DNA from: Salmonella enterica subsp. houtenae serovar Houten | GTDB lineage: Bacteria; Pseudomonadota; Gammaproteobacteria; Enterobacterales; Enterobacteriaceae | Assembly (NCBI GenBank): GCA_900478215.1 | Contig: LS483478.1 | Coordinates: 2,480,001 to 2,544,000 of the forward strand | Reading direction: 5' to 3' | DNA: 64,000 nucleotides | Shown here: positions 44,999 to 55,337 of the stretch, piece by piece | How positions within the stretch are numbered: position 1 is the stretch's first letter | Layout: each line of letters starts with the position of its first letter | Position numbers and translations under genes: made by a program | Notes under the pieces: model-generated | The model's database searches: none | What the model was told of the DNA's origin: nothing | The model's input: only the letters and a program-made list of their open reading frames with translations

Positions 44999-46441
44999 CT
45001 AACTTGAACAACTGACCGCGAGCCGCTTTCCCCACTCCGGCGGTCGGCTGGCATAGTCATCATCTCGATCGATGAAAGGCTGACGTAAAATTTCATGTAA
45101 CCGATGCAGTTCCGCCATGTCTCCCTGTTCAGCCGCGTCTATCGCGCGTTGCGCCAGCCAGTTGCGCAATACTACCGCGGGATTCACACTTTGCATCTGC
45201 TGTTGGCGCAGCGCGTCATCTACCGTCTCTGTGCGCAATCGCGCTCGGTAGCGGTCGAACCAGGCATCGAACGCTGCGCGATCGATAAACGTATCACGCA
45301 ACGGCGAGGAGGCGCTCTGTTGCTCCGTATGGCTTAACTTCCGAAATGTACGGGTATAATCACTCCCTTCGCGCGCCATCAGACTAAACAATTCATGCAG
45401 TAAAACGTTATCGTCTTTTTGCTCGGTAAAGAGGCCCAGCTTCTGTCGCATTCGCTGCCCATAGTGCGTTAACAACGCGTCCTGGTAGCGATCCAGCGCC
45501 CTGTTTAAAGCGTCGTTCTCAATAAAAGGGGTTAACGTCTGCGCCAGACGTTGTAAATTCCACAACGCCACCGCCGGTTGATTATCGAAGCGGTAGCGTC
45601 CCTGATGATCGGAATGGTTACAAATAAAGCCAGGATCGTAGTCGTCAAGAAAACCAAAGGGACCATAGTCGATGGTCAGTCCCAGAATCGACATGTTATC
45701 CGTATTCATAACGCCGTGCGAAAAACCAACGGTTTGCCACTCGGCGATGAGTCTTCCAGTACGCGCCGCGACCTCTTCAAACCACAACTCATACTTTTCC
45801 GGCGTATCCTGCCATTGCGGCCAGTAATGACGAATAGCGAAATCGGCCAGTTGCTGCACTTTTTCCGGCTCGCGGCGGTAGTAGAAATGTTCAAAATGAC
45901 CAAAACGCATATGACTCTGCGCCAGACGCATTAACATCGCGCCCGTTTCCTGCGTCTCTCGCTGAACCGGCGTATCGCTGGTTACGATAGATAACGCGCG
46001 CGTAGTGGGAATACCCAGATAGTGCATGGCTTCGCTGGCGAGGCTTTCTCGTATGGTTGAACGCAGGACGGCGCGTCCATCCCCCATTCGCGAATAGGGT
46101 GTTAATCCGGCGCCTTTCAGATGCCAGTCGAGGGTCGAGCCATCCGCCAGGAGCTGTTCGCCCAGCAAAATACCGCGTCCGTCGCCGAGTTGTCCCGCCC
46201 AGACGCCGAACTGATGCCCGCTATATACCTGCGCGACAGGCGACATACCGGGTAATAAGGTTTCGCCACCCCAAACGCCAGCGCCATTTGTAGCGTCAAA
46301 TAACGAAGCGGGAATGGCTAACTGCTGCGCCAGTTTGTCATTATGCCAAATCAAACGCGCATTTTTTAACGGTGTGGGTAAAAGCGCGGTATACGTTGCT
46401 GGCAGTTCATCGCGCCAACGGGCTGTAAAAGACAGGGTCAT
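44999..46441 (-). CDS. selO: Protein adenylyltransferase SelO (YdiU)
   Basis: A 480-residue pseudokinase-fold enzyme that attaches AMP to Ser, Thr or Tyr of target proteins (AMPylation). Conserved parts include GQLGDGRGILLGE, LKGAGLTPYSRMGDGRAVLRS and HGVMNTDNMSILGLTIDYGPFGFLDDYDP. The C-terminus ends in CSS, the position that holds selenocysteine in animal SelO. It lies 61 bases downstream of ydiV on the same strand. Confidence 0.93.
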   Translation of the reverse strand: MTLSFTARWRDELPATYTALLPTPLKNARLIWHNDKLAQQLAIPASLFDATNGAGVWGGETLLPGMSPVAQVYSGHQFGVWAGQLGDGRGILLGEQLLADGSTLDWHLKGAGLTPYSRMGDGRAVLRSTIRESLASEAMHYLGIPTTRALSIVTSDTPVQRETQETGAMLMRLAQSHMRFGHFEHFYYRREPEKVQQLADFAIRHYWPQWQDTPEKYELWFEEVAARTGRLIAEWQTVGFSHGVMNTDNMSILGLTIDYGPFGFLDDYDPGFICNHSDHQGRYRFDNQPAVALWNLQRLAQTLTPFIENDALNRALDRYQDALLTHYGQRMRQKLGLFTEQKDDNVLLHELFSLMAREGSDYTRTFRKLSHTEQQSASSPLRDTFIDRAAFDAWFDRYRARLRTETVDDALRQQQMQSVNPAVVLRNWLAQRAIDAAEQGDMAELHRLHEILRQPFIDRDDDYASRPPEWGKRLAVSCSS

Positions 46442-46502
46442 AGGGCCTCCTGTCTCCAGTGTAGACGGTTAATCACCGGTTAAACACCGGCAAACAGAAA
46501 GG

Positions 46503-47216
46503 TTATCGCTGAACGAGTTTAATGAGCTGACTTACCGGCACCGGAGGCCATAGTCCCCCCTGGAATGCGCTAAATCCTAATGGCGCTGCGCGCGCAAACA
46601 TCGCCTCATTATCAATACCGGCAATCATCAGCGACTCACAACTGGAGGAGAGCTGAGCCACTATGGCGTGCATGAATGGTTCGAATGAGATCATTTCAGC
46701 ACGCTGCTGAATAAAATTTTTATCCAACATGACTCGTTTGAAAAGCCCATCGAAAATAGCTTTAGTCGACGCCTCGCCTGCCCCAAAATTTGCCAGCATT
46801 AATGGGAAATGTATTGCCAGATTAGTTAACGTTTCATTCTCTTTGCCCTGGTTTAATCCAGGATAATTCTCATTTATAGCTAATTCAAGAAACGGAAAAC
46901 GCGCTGCTCGGGAAAAAAGTTCGCTATCTAATAATAATAAACCACTAATTGCGGAGGGTAAATTAAGCCATGCAATAAGTTTATGCTGAATAAAAAAATG
47001 TTGGCAGGTTTCTAACAATGCAAGTTTTTCAACAAACAGACAGTATTGCTCCTCCACCGAAAGGCGAGGCGCGACCAACTCAGTCGGCATCCGCACGGCA
47101 CCGTCTTCAGTGGCAAACGTTGCAATAATCTCTAAGCCAACAAGCCGAGCGTTTTCATCCATAACGGGAAGAAAAAAGAGTTCGGAATGGTAAAGCTCAT
47201 CAAGTGAAGCAATCAT
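46503..47216 (-). CDS. ydiV: Anti-FlhD4C2 factor YdiV (EAL-like)
   Basis: A 237-residue degenerate EAL-domain protein that neither binds nor cleaves cyclic di-GMP. In Salmonella it binds FlhD, blocks FlhD4C2 and steers it to ClpXP, giving non-motile cells in poor medium. The usual EAL catalytic motif is missing: the corresponding stretch reads LVGLEIIATFA. The ATG overlaps the stop of an upstream 30-codon ORF (TAATG) and no strong ribosome-binding site is seen, which fits the known strong translational control of this gene. Confidence 0.93.
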   Translation of the reverse strand: MIASLDELYHSELFFLPVMDENARLVGLEIIATFATEDGAVRMPTELVAPRLSVEEQYCLFVEKLALLETCQHFFIQHKLIAWLNLPSAISGLLLLDSELFSRAARFPFLELAINENYPGLNQGKENETLTNLAIHFPLMLANFGAGEASTKAIFDGLFKRVMLDKNFIQQRAEMISFEPFMHAIVAQLSSSCESLMIAGIDNEAMFARAAPLGFSAFQGGLWPPVPVSQLIKLVQR

Positions 47217-47308
47217 TACGCCAGTCCCATGGTTAGGGCGCCGTTCACCATCCAGTCACTACGGACGGAAACAGACGTAACTTCAGATACTAATTGAAGC
47301 GTCATCAT
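47216..47308 (-). CDS. Putative upstream ORF coupled to ydiV
   Basis: On the minus strand a frame opens with two consecutive ATG codons (47308-47303) and runs 30 residues to a TAA whose last base is the A of the ydiV ATG. The peptide starts MMTLQLVSEVTSVSVRSDWM and ends in GLA. I do not recognise it. Its ribosome-binding site is weak (AAAAAAGAAAA). The one-base stop-start overlap suggests that ribosomes ending here reinitiate at ydiV. It could be a leader peptide or a decayed upstream coding segment. Confidence 0.45.
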   Translation of the reverse strand: MMTLQLVSEVTSVSVRSDWMVNGALTMGLA

Positions 47309-47528
47309 TTTTCTTTTTTACCGGTAAACCGGTTCCTTTTTTAACTTACTCTGATTATAAACCAATATCCAACGTGGTACTTTTAACAGGGTGTGAACAT
47401 ACCCATTTTTAATAGGAATACGTTCGTAAATGCTACGGTTATATCATTATATGAGATGACGAAAAACGTCATAAGTTCCACTGACGATATGATACAAATA
47501 GACCACAAAGTTTATATCATCTGCGAGA
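47309..47528. other. nlpC-ydiV intergenic region
   Basis: AT-rich stretch with no gene on its own. It holds two copies of ACCGGT (47320-47325 and 47328-47333), each self-complementary, and a small ATGACG/CGTCAT hairpin (47456-47472). It must contain the ydiV promoter. Confidence 0.4.
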
Positions 47529-47993
47529 TTAAATTCGCCGTGCCTGCCAGAAGCTTTTTCGCCAGTACACATTATCCAGCGATGAACGCATCACGCCACG
47601 ACTGGTAGAGGCATGAATAAACTCATTATTTGTATCGTAAATACCAACATGTAAACCACTTTCGCCCGAACCGGTTTTAAAGAAAACCAAATCTCCGGGC
47701 AGCAATTCATCTTTATCGATTCTGGTACCGATTTTTGATTGTTCACGCGTATCGCGAGGCAACTGCAAATCAAACTTATCGCGCATAGTGACTACCACAA
47801 AGCCGGAACAGTCCACGCCTCTGCGACTCATACCGCCGTAGCGGTATGGCGTACCGCGCCAGGACTGCAACTGATCGTTAAGACCCGCAATGACGGTAAT
47901 GGAGTCTGATAATCTGGCGTTTGGCGCCGGCGCCCGGTGTGTGCTGCATCCTGCCAGGAACAATGCTGTGATAACAAGAAGCCAAAAACGCAT
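47529..47993 (-). CDS. nlpC: NlpC/P60 family lipoprotein
   Basis: A 154-residue lipoprotein with lipobox LFLAGC. The NlpC/P60 cysteine peptidase domain has catalytic Cys in VDCSGFVVV and His in LHVGIYD, with a third polar residue at FIHAST. It is predicted to cut peptidoglycan stem peptides in the periplasm. As in E. coli it follows btuC-btuE-btuD. Confidence 0.93.
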   Translation of the reverse strand: MRFWLLVITALFLAGCSTHRAPAPNARLSDSITVIAGLNDQLQSWRGTPYRYGGMSRRGVDCSGFVVVTMRDKFDLQLPRDTREQSKIGTRIDKDELLPGDLVFFKTGSGESGLHVGIYDTNNEFIHASTSRGVMRSSLDNVYWRKSFWQARRI

Positions 47994-48069
47994 GCCGCAA
48001 CAATCCTCTGTTTTTATTTTGCTATTAATTTAGCGTCGAAATTACCTGCTTTTCAAGAAACGATTTCAC

Positions 48070-48819
48070 TTAAGTGGCCGAAATGAGCATTGGATGCCCC
48101 TCGACGTCGAGTCGTCGAAAGCGCAGGCCGTAGGCTTGCGCCAGATAAGAAGGGGTGAGCACCTCTTCCCGGCGGCCGCAGGCAATGAGTTTACCGCGCT
48201 TTAGTAACCAGGCTTTATGCGCATGGCGCAGCGTGTGGTTCAGATCGTGACTGCTCATCACAATCGCGATTCCTGCCTGACACAATTGATGTAATACCCG
48301 ATCCAGAGCGTTTTGTTGCGCAACATCGAGGCTATTCATCGGCTCATCAAGCAGCAATAATTGACCGACCGGATTAGCGTCGGGATGAATTTGTAGTACA
48401 ACGGCAGCAAGGCGCACACGCTGCCACTCGCCACCGGAAAGCTGATTCACGCTTCGCCCCAGTTTGTCGCCCAATCCAAGCATATCGGCCACCTCGTTAA
48501 GCTGCCCGGTTCGCGTTTTATCCGGTTGATGCAATGTAAGGTAATGCCAGACCGGCATGGCGAACGGCGGATTTTGCTGTTGCGCAAGATAAGCGCGGTG
48601 TTGGGCAAGCGTTGCCGCCGCCCATGCCTCCAGCGGCGCTCCGCCAAACCTAATGCTCCCCTCGCCAGTGGTTAACCCCGCCATACGCGCCAACAGCGTG
48701 CTTTTCCCGGCGCCGTTCGGCCCGACAAGGTGAAGGATCTCTCCTGCGCTTACTTCGCCGGAAAGCGGCCCCAGGCGAGTGCTCTCGGCGACATCCTTTA
48801 ATTGCATCAATTGCGACAT
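48070..48819 (-). CDS. btuD: Vitamin B12 ABC transporter ATPase BtuD
   Basis: A 249-residue ABC ATPase. Walker A is GPNGAGKST, the signature is LSGGEWQRV, Walker B is LLLLDEPMNSLD and the switch His is in SSHDLNH. It powers cobalamin import through BtuC. Its ATG overlaps the btuE stop by one base (TAATG). Confidence 0.96.
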   Translation of the reverse strand: MSQLMQLKDVAESTRLGPLSGEVSAGEILHLVGPNGAGKSTLLARMAGLTTGEGSIRFGGAPLEAWAAATLAQHRAYLAQQQNPPFAMPVWHYLTLHQPDKTRTGQLNEVADMLGLGDKLGRSVNQLSGGEWQRVRLAAVVLQIHPDANPVGQLLLLDEPMNSLDVAQQNALDRVLHQLCQAGIAIVMSSHDLNHTLRHAHKAWLLKRGKLIACGRREEVLTPSYLAQAYGLRFRRLDVEGHPMLISAT

Positions 48820-49370
48820 TATTTTGCCAACGCGATTTTTATGCTTTCCATCACAATAGGATCCTCAGGCGTCATATCTGGCGAAAAACGCTGTACCACC
48901 TGACCATCCCGGCCAACCAAAAATTTTTCAAAATTCCACAGAATATCATCTGGATAGAGTGGCGTACGCCCTTTGCTTACCATCCGCTCGTAAAAGCCGC
49001 TCTTCTCCGGCGCGACTGCCGTTGGCGCAGCGGCGATCAGTTTTTGATACAGCGGATGGCGCGCTTCGCCATTCACATCAATTTTGCTGAACATCGGGAA
49101 CGTGACGCCCCAGGTGCTGGCGCAATAGGTTTTGATCTCTTCTTCGCTGCCTGGCTCCTGCCCCATAAACTGGTTGCAGGGAAAGCCCAACACGATAAAC
49201 CCCTGATCTGCCCACGCCTTCTGGATATTTTCCAACTGTTCATATTGCGGCGTCAGACCACATCTTGAGGCGACGTTTACAATGAGCAGCACTTTTCCGG
49301 CGTATTTTTCAAGCGTAGTGACCTCTCCATCAATCGTCGTAACGTGAGTATTAAGAAGCGAGTTTTGCAT
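48819..49370 (-). CDS. btuE: Glutathione/thioredoxin peroxidase BtuE
   Basis: A 183-residue peroxidase of the glutathione peroxidase family. The catalytic Cys is in NVASRCGLTPQY, followed by GFPCNQFMGQEPG and the Trp of WNFEKFLVG. It reduces peroxides with thioredoxin or glutathione. Despite its name it is not needed for B12 transport. Confidence 0.95.
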   Translation of the reverse strand: MQNSLLNTHVTTIDGEVTTLEKYAGKVLLIVNVASRCGLTPQYEQLENIQKAWADQGFIVLGFPCNQFMGQEPGSEEEIKTYCASTWGVTFPMFSKIDVNGEARHPLYQKLIAAAPTAVAPEKSGFYERMVSKGRTPLYPDDILWNFEKFLVGRDGQVVQRFSPDMTPEDPIVMESIKIALAK

Positions 49371-49461
49371 GGTGTCTCCCTGATGTCAGTAGAATAGCGG
49401 GTTTCATCGTTAGCCTTTAATCATAGACTGCGAATGATGAAAGCAGTTGTTTACCGATGCG

Positions 49462-50442
49462 CTAACGCGCGGATTTGAGCAGCAGCCAGATAAACACCGG
49501 CGCCCCCAATGTGGCAGTGACAACCCCGATAGGCAGTTCAGCCGACGCCAGCGCCAGTCGGGCGACCACATCAGCCAATAGCAGGGCGATAGCCCCGGCC
49601 AGCGCGCAGCCGGGAAGTAAAACCCGGTGATCGGTTAAACCACATAAACGCAGGATGTGCGGAATGACCAAACCGATAAAACCAATCGCCCCCGCCATCG
49701 CCACGCTGACGCCCACCATCCAGCCGGTGGCGACGACCAACAAATTGCGCCAGAACCACAGCGGCAGGCCAAGCTGCCGCGCCGAGGTTTCCCCTAACGC
49801 CAGCATATTCAGCGGTTGCGACTGGCAACATATCCAGATCAGTACCGGGATGAGCGCAATCATTAGCCAGCTCTGCTGCCAGTCAACGCCGCCGAATCCT
49901 CCCATCATCCAGTACATTAATTGCCGCAGATCGAAAGAAGTGGAAAAATAGATAGCCCACGTCATCAGCGCGCTACAGATAATGCCCAGCGCGACGCCTG
50001 CCAACAGCAAGCGGCTGGTAGAGAGATGGCGGCGCGCAAAACGCAGCAGGATTAACGTAATAGTGAGCGCGCCGGCTATAGCGCACAGTCCCAGCGCCCA
50101 TCCTGGCAGTTGCCCCTGCCCCAGTAAGACGGCGGCAATAAGCCCAACCCCGGCCCCATTCGAAACGCCGAGCAGACCCGGCTCAGCAAGTGGGTTTTCA
50201 AACAGCGCCTGCATCACGGCGCCAGATAACGCCAGCGCAGCGCCAACCAGCAATACCGCAAGCGTGCGGGGAAGGCGAATTTGCCAGACAAACAGCTCTC
50301 CCCGGGCGCTTAACCAGTCACCGGGGGCAATCCACTGTTCGCCTGCGCATAAGCTCAGAAGTGTAGCCAGTAGCACCAGCAGTGACAGGCTCAGAAGCCA
50401 GCGAACGTTTCGTCGCTGTTGTTGGCGGGCAAAAGTCAGCAT
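49462..50442 (-). CDS. btuC: Vitamin B12 ABC transporter permease BtuC
   Basis: A 326-residue permease of the FecCD family with ten predicted helices; conserved segments are GAALALSGAVMQALFENPLAEPGLLGVSNGAG and the coupling region GAIGFIGLVIPHILRLCG. Two copies form the channel with two BtuD and the periplasmic BtuF. The start MLTFARQQQ matches E. coli; the ATG three codons upstream is unlikely. Confidence 0.96.
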   Translation of the reverse strand: MLTFARQQQRRNVRWLLSLSLLVLLATLLSLCAGEQWIAPGDWLSARGELFVWQIRLPRTLAVLLVGAALALSGAVMQALFENPLAEPGLLGVSNGAGVGLIAAVLLGQGQLPGWALGLCAIAGALTITLILLRFARRHLSTSRLLLAGVALGIICSALMTWAIYFSTSFDLRQLMYWMMGGFGGVDWQQSWLMIALIPVLIWICCQSQPLNMLALGETSARQLGLPLWFWRNLLVVATGWMVGVSVAMAGAIGFIGLVIPHILRLCGLTDHRVLLPGCALAGAIALLLADVVARLALASAELPIGVVTATLGAPVFIWLLLKSAR

Positions 50443-50504
50443 GTTATCCATTCAGCTGAAAAGAGGTAGCGTGATTTTACGGTGGGTATTCTCTACTTGA
50501 AAGA

Positions 50505-50529
50505 AAAAAGGCCGCAATGCGGCCTTTTT
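50505..50529 (-). terminator. Terminator downstream of ihfA
   Basis: AAAAAGGCCGC / GCGGCCTTTTT form an 11-bp stem with a 3-base loop. Reading leftward it follows the pheST-ihfA operon, whose last gene ends at 50645, and lies before btuC. The A-tract on each side lets it work in either direction. Confidence 0.85.
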
Positions 50530-50644
50530 AGTTATACGCGTCATCTTTCAGGCTGACAGACACGCTCTCATCCCGCTGATCTACTTTCGGGATGGCAGCG
50601 TATCTGCCGCAATGCACCCTGATGGATGTTATGCCTGGATCTGA

Positions 50645-50944
50645 TTACTCTTCTTTGGGCGAAGCGTTTTCGACCCGGCTCTTTAACTTCTGCCCGGGTC
50701 TGAAGGTCACCACGCGCCGTGCTGTAATAGGAATATCTTCACCCGTTTTCGGGTTACGCCCCGGACGTTGATTTTTATCACGCAGATCGAAGTTACCAAA
50801 ACCAGAGAGTTTCACCTGCTCGCCGTTTTCCAGAGCACGACGGATCTCTTCGAAAAACAGTTCAACCAGTTCTTTGGCATCCCGCTTGCTAAGCCCAAGC
50901 TTATCAAACAGATATTCTGACATTTCAGCTTTTGTAAGCGCCAT
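50645..50944 (-). CDS. ihfA: Integration host factor subunit alpha
   Basis: A 99-residue HU/IHF-family DNA-bending protein. It has [41 protein letters not shown] with the Pro at the tip of the DNA-intercalating arm, and [16 protein letters not shown]. It pairs with IhfB. It lies 4 bases after pheT. Confidence 0.97.
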
Positions 50945-50948
50945 AGGT

Positions 50949-53336
50949 TCAATCCCTCAATGATGCCTGGAATCGCTCTTTTAATGCCTCTACACATTTG
51001 GCGACGGTAGCGGCAATCTCCTCTTCTTCGAGTGTACGGTTGGTATCCTGAAGGATCAGGCTGATAGCGAGGCTCTTATAACCCTCAGCAACACCCTTAC
51101 CGCGGTACACGTCAAATAAGTTTACGCCAACTACCTGATTTACGCCAACTTTCTTACATTCGGATAAAATATCCGCTGCGGGAACGTTTTCTGCAACAAC
51201 AACCGCAATGTCGCGACGGTTGGCCGGGAAGCGTGAAATCTCCCGCGCCTGAGGCACGATACGGTTTGCCAGCTTATTCCATTCCAGTTCAAACACCAGC
51301 GTACGGCCATTCAGATCCAGTTTACGTTCCAGTTCAGGGTGAACAACCCCAATAAAACCAATACGTTCATCTTTCAGATAAATCGCTGCAGACTGTCCCG
51401 GATGCAGAGCCGGATTTATCTCCGCCTTAAACTGGATATCACCCAGTTTGCCGGTTAAATCCAATACCGCTTCCAGATCGCCTTTCAAATCATAGAAATC
51501 AACGGTCTCTTTTGCCAGGTTCCAGTGCTCATCATAGCGGTTGCCGCAAATCACGCCAGCCAGCATCAGATCCTGTCGAATACCCAGATTGGCTTGTGTA
51601 TCCGGAACGAAACGTAAACCAGTTTCGAAAATACGCACGCGATTCTGCTGACGGTTTTGGTTGTAGACCACCGTCGCCAGCAATCCGCTCCACAGAGACA
51701 GACGCATCGCCGACATCTCAACGGAGATAGGGTTTGGCAGCAGCAGTGCTTCTGCGCCTGGATGGATGAGCTGTTGCACTTTAGGATCGACAAAGCTATA
51801 GGTAATCACTTCCTGATAGCCTTTGTCGTTCAGCATCGTTTTAACCCGCTTCAACGACAGATCGGCTTCACGGTGCGTCCCCATGATTAAACCGGCCTGG
51901 ATTGGCTCGTCCGGAATATTGTTATAGCCGTAAACGCGGGCAACCTCTTCCACCAGATCTTCTTCAATCTCCATATCGAAACGCCAACTCGGCGCCACGG
52001 CTTTCCACTCGTTCTGCCCTTCGGTCACTTCACAGCCCAGACGACGCAGAATATCACTGACCTGCTCATCCGCAATATGATGCCCGATCAGGCGATCCAG
52101 TTTACTGCGACGCAGCGTAATGGTGGCGCGTTTCGGCAACGTTGCTTCGTTGCTCACATCAATTACCGGACCCGCTTCACCGCCGCAGATATCAAGAAGC
52201 AGACGAGTGGCGCGCTCCATCGCTTTATATTGCAACGCCGGGTCCACCCCGCGCTCGTAGCGATGAGACGCATCGGTATGCAGACCGTGGCGGCGAGCGC
52301 GACCGGTGATAGACAACGGGTTAAAGTACGCGCACTCCAGCAGCACGTTTTGCGTCTCGCCATTTACGCCGGAGTGCTCACCGCCAAAAATACCGCCCAT
52401 TGCCAGCGCGTTATTGTGGTCGGCGATAACCAGCGTATCCGTATTCAGCTTAGCCTCGGAACCGTCCAGCAGAACCAGGGTTTCACCCTCTTTTGCCATC
52501 CGCACGACAATACCGCCATCAATGCGATCTTTATCGAAAGCATGCATTGGCTGACCCAGTTCGAGCAGCACATAGTTCGTGACGTCAACCACCGCATCGA
52601 TGGAGCGAATACCGCAGCGACGCAGTTTCTCTTTCATCCACAGCGGCGTCGGCGCGTTAACATTGATGCCTTTTACCACCCGGCCAAGATAGCGTGGACA
52701 CGCATCAGCGGCCTCTACCGTAATCGGCAGCGTGTCGCTGATGGTTGCCGCAACCGACGTTATTTCAGGCTCCTGGAGCGGCGCTTTGTTCAGTACAGCC
52801 ACATCGCGCGCAACGCCGATGATGCCTAAGCAATCCGCACGGTTCGGCGTGACGCTAATTTCGATGGTATTGTCGTCAAGCTTCAGGTATTCGCGAATAT
52901 CGGTACCTGGCGGCGCATCCGCCGGCAGTTCGATAATGCCGCTGTGATCGTCGGAAATCCCCAGTTCGGAGAAGGAACACAGCATCCCTTCAGACGGTTC
53001 GCCACGCAGTTTTGCCGCTTTAATTTTGAAATCGCCCGGCAGGATGGCGCCAATGGTGGCCACCGCGACTTTCAGCCCTTGACGACAGTTTGGCGCGCCG
53101 CAGACGATATCCAACAGGCGTTCTCCGCCGACGTTGACTTTCGTTACACGCAATTTGTCAGCGTTCGGGTGCTGGGCGCACTCAACCACTTCCCCTACCA
53201 CAACGCCATTAAAGCTTCCCGCAACCGGCTCAACGCCGTCTACTTCCAGGCCAGCCATCGTAATCTGGTTGGTCAGCGCATCGCTATCAATTGCCGGGTT
53301 AATCCACTCGCGTAACCACAGTTCGCTGAATTTCAT
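50949..53336 (-). CDS. pheT: Phenylalanyl-tRNA synthetase beta subunit
   Basis: A 795-residue beta chain of the (alpha-beta)2 enzyme. It has the N-terminal tRNA-binding EMAP-like domain ([26 protein letters not shown], residues about 45-75), the B3/B4 editing domain (which clears Tyr-tRNAPhe), the catalytic-like core, and a C-terminal anticodon-binding domain of ferredoxin type ([15 protein letters not shown]). It follows pheS by 15 bases. Confidence 0.97.
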
Positions 53337-53351
53337 TGTTTTATCCTGCCT

Positions 53352-54335
53352 TTATTTAAACTGTTTGAGGAAACGCAGATCGTTTTCGAAGAATGAACGC
53401 AGGTCGGTGACGCCGTAACGCAACATGGTCAGACGTTCCATCCCCATACCAAAAGCGAAGCCAGAATAGATTTCCGGATCGATACCGACATTACGCAGCA
53501 CATTCGGATGCACCATCCCGCAGCCCAGCACTTCCAGCCATTTGCCGTTTTTACCCATCACATCCACTTCCGCAGAAGGTTCGGTAAACGGAAAATAAGA
53601 AGGACGGAAGCGAATCTGCAGATCCTCCTCAAAGAAATTACGCAGGAAGTCGTGCAGCGTACCTTTGAGGTTGGTGAAGCTGATGTTGGTATCAACAATC
53701 AGACCTTCCATCTGATGGAACATCGGAGTATGCGTCTGGTCGTAGTCATTACGGTATACGCGGCCCGGAGCAATAATACGGATCGGCGGTTGCTGCGCTT
53801 TCATCGTCCGGATCTGTACGCCAGATGTCTGGGTCCGCAGCAGACGGGTCGCGTCAAACCAGAAGGTATCATGATCGGCGCGGGCCGGATGATGACCCGG
53901 AATGTTTAACGCATCGAAGTTATGGTAGTCATCTTCGATTTCCGGGCCAGTCGCCACGGTAAAACCAAGCTCGCCGAAGAAACTTTCAATACGGTCAATG
54001 GTACGCGTGACCGGATGCAGACCGCCGTTCTCAATACGGCGCCCCGGCAGGGAGATATCGATGGTTTCAGCGGCCAGACGGGCATTAAGCGCTGCGCTTT
54101 CCAGCTCGGCTTTACGCGCGTTAAGAGCCTGTTGTACCTGCTCTTTCGCGGCGTTAATGACTGCCCCGGCTGCCGGACGTTCTTCCGGCGGCAGATCGCG
54201 TAGGGTCGTCATCTGAAGGGTTAAATGCCCTTTCTTGCCCAAATATTCGACGCGTACATTGTCTAACGCGGCAACATCTGACGCCTGGTTAATGGCGGCC
54301 GCTGCATTGGCAACCAGCTCTGCGAGATGTGACAT
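53352..54335 (-). CDS. pheS: Phenylalanyl-tRNA synthetase alpha subunit
   Basis: A 327-residue catalytic subunit. It has the N-terminal coiled coil (residues about 1-85) that holds tRNA, then class II motifs 1 to 3: [34 protein letters not shown], and [18 protein letters not shown]. The start [10 protein letters not shown] matches the E. coli length. It is controlled by attenuation at pheM. Confidence 0.97.
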
Positions 54336-54399
54336 GGTTTTCCTCATTGTGTCGGTGAAGACACCGGTTCATTGGACGTAATCTCTCGATTTCAGGTAC

Positions 54400-54429
54400 A
54401 AAAAAAGCCTCCATCAGGAGGCTTTTTTT
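54400..54429 (-). terminator. Attenuator terminator of pheST
   Basis: On the minus strand AAAAAAAGCCTCC-TGAT-GGAGGCTTTTTTT is a strong hairpin with a U-tract, 65 bases before the pheS ATG and 44 bases after the pheM stop. It is the terminator of the phenylalanine attenuator. Confidence 0.93.
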
Positions 54430-54472
54430 GCGCTGTTTTTCGTTTCATTTTTCACGCGCTAGCCTCCTGGGG

Positions 54473-54517
54473 TCAGGTGCTAAAGTAAAAAAAGAAACGG
54501 AAAATAGCAGCGTTCAT
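54473..54517 (-). CDS. pheM: pheST leader peptide PheM
   Basis: A 14-residue leader peptide, [14 protein letters not shown], identical to the E. coli one as far as I recall. Five of its 14 residues are Phe. Ribosome stalling on Phe codons when Phe-tRNA is scarce prevents the downstream terminator from forming and lets pheST be transcribed. Confidence 0.95.
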
Positions 54518-54601
54518 GCTTGCGTTACCTTATGTGGTAAAACCGAATATCCTTTATTGAAAAGGGTTACAGGTCAATTGTCAACTCACTGAACAGTAAA
54601 T

Positions 54602-54630
54602 AAAAGAGAGGGAGCCAGGCTCCCTCTTTT
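54602..54630 (-). terminator. Terminator of rplT
   Basis: GAGGGAGCC / GGCTCCCTC with flanking AAAA and TTTT form a stem just past rplT on the minus strand. It probably acts as a partial terminator before pheM. Confidence 0.82.
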
Positions 54631-54637
54631 CACTGGC

Positions 54638-55015
<378 letters not shown>

Positions 55016-55044
55016 CTAATTAAAAAGTTAAAAACGTTAACGGC

Positions 55045-55266
<222 letters not shown>

Positions 55267-55337
55267 TTAATAAACGAAACATAGGCGAACAAAACCTGTG
55301 AAGCCCGAAGGCTTCACAGAATTGTTACTTGAAGGCC

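Noticed and set aside
47393..47608. 71-codon plus-strand ORF near nlpC
   Set aside because: Its second half runs antisense through nlpC and the first half has no ribosome-binding site.
52077..52829. 250-codon ORF antisense to pheT
   Set aside because: It is a shadow of the GC-biased pheT frame; the pheT product is certain and the antisense composition (Arg, His, Gln rich) is typical of such shadows.
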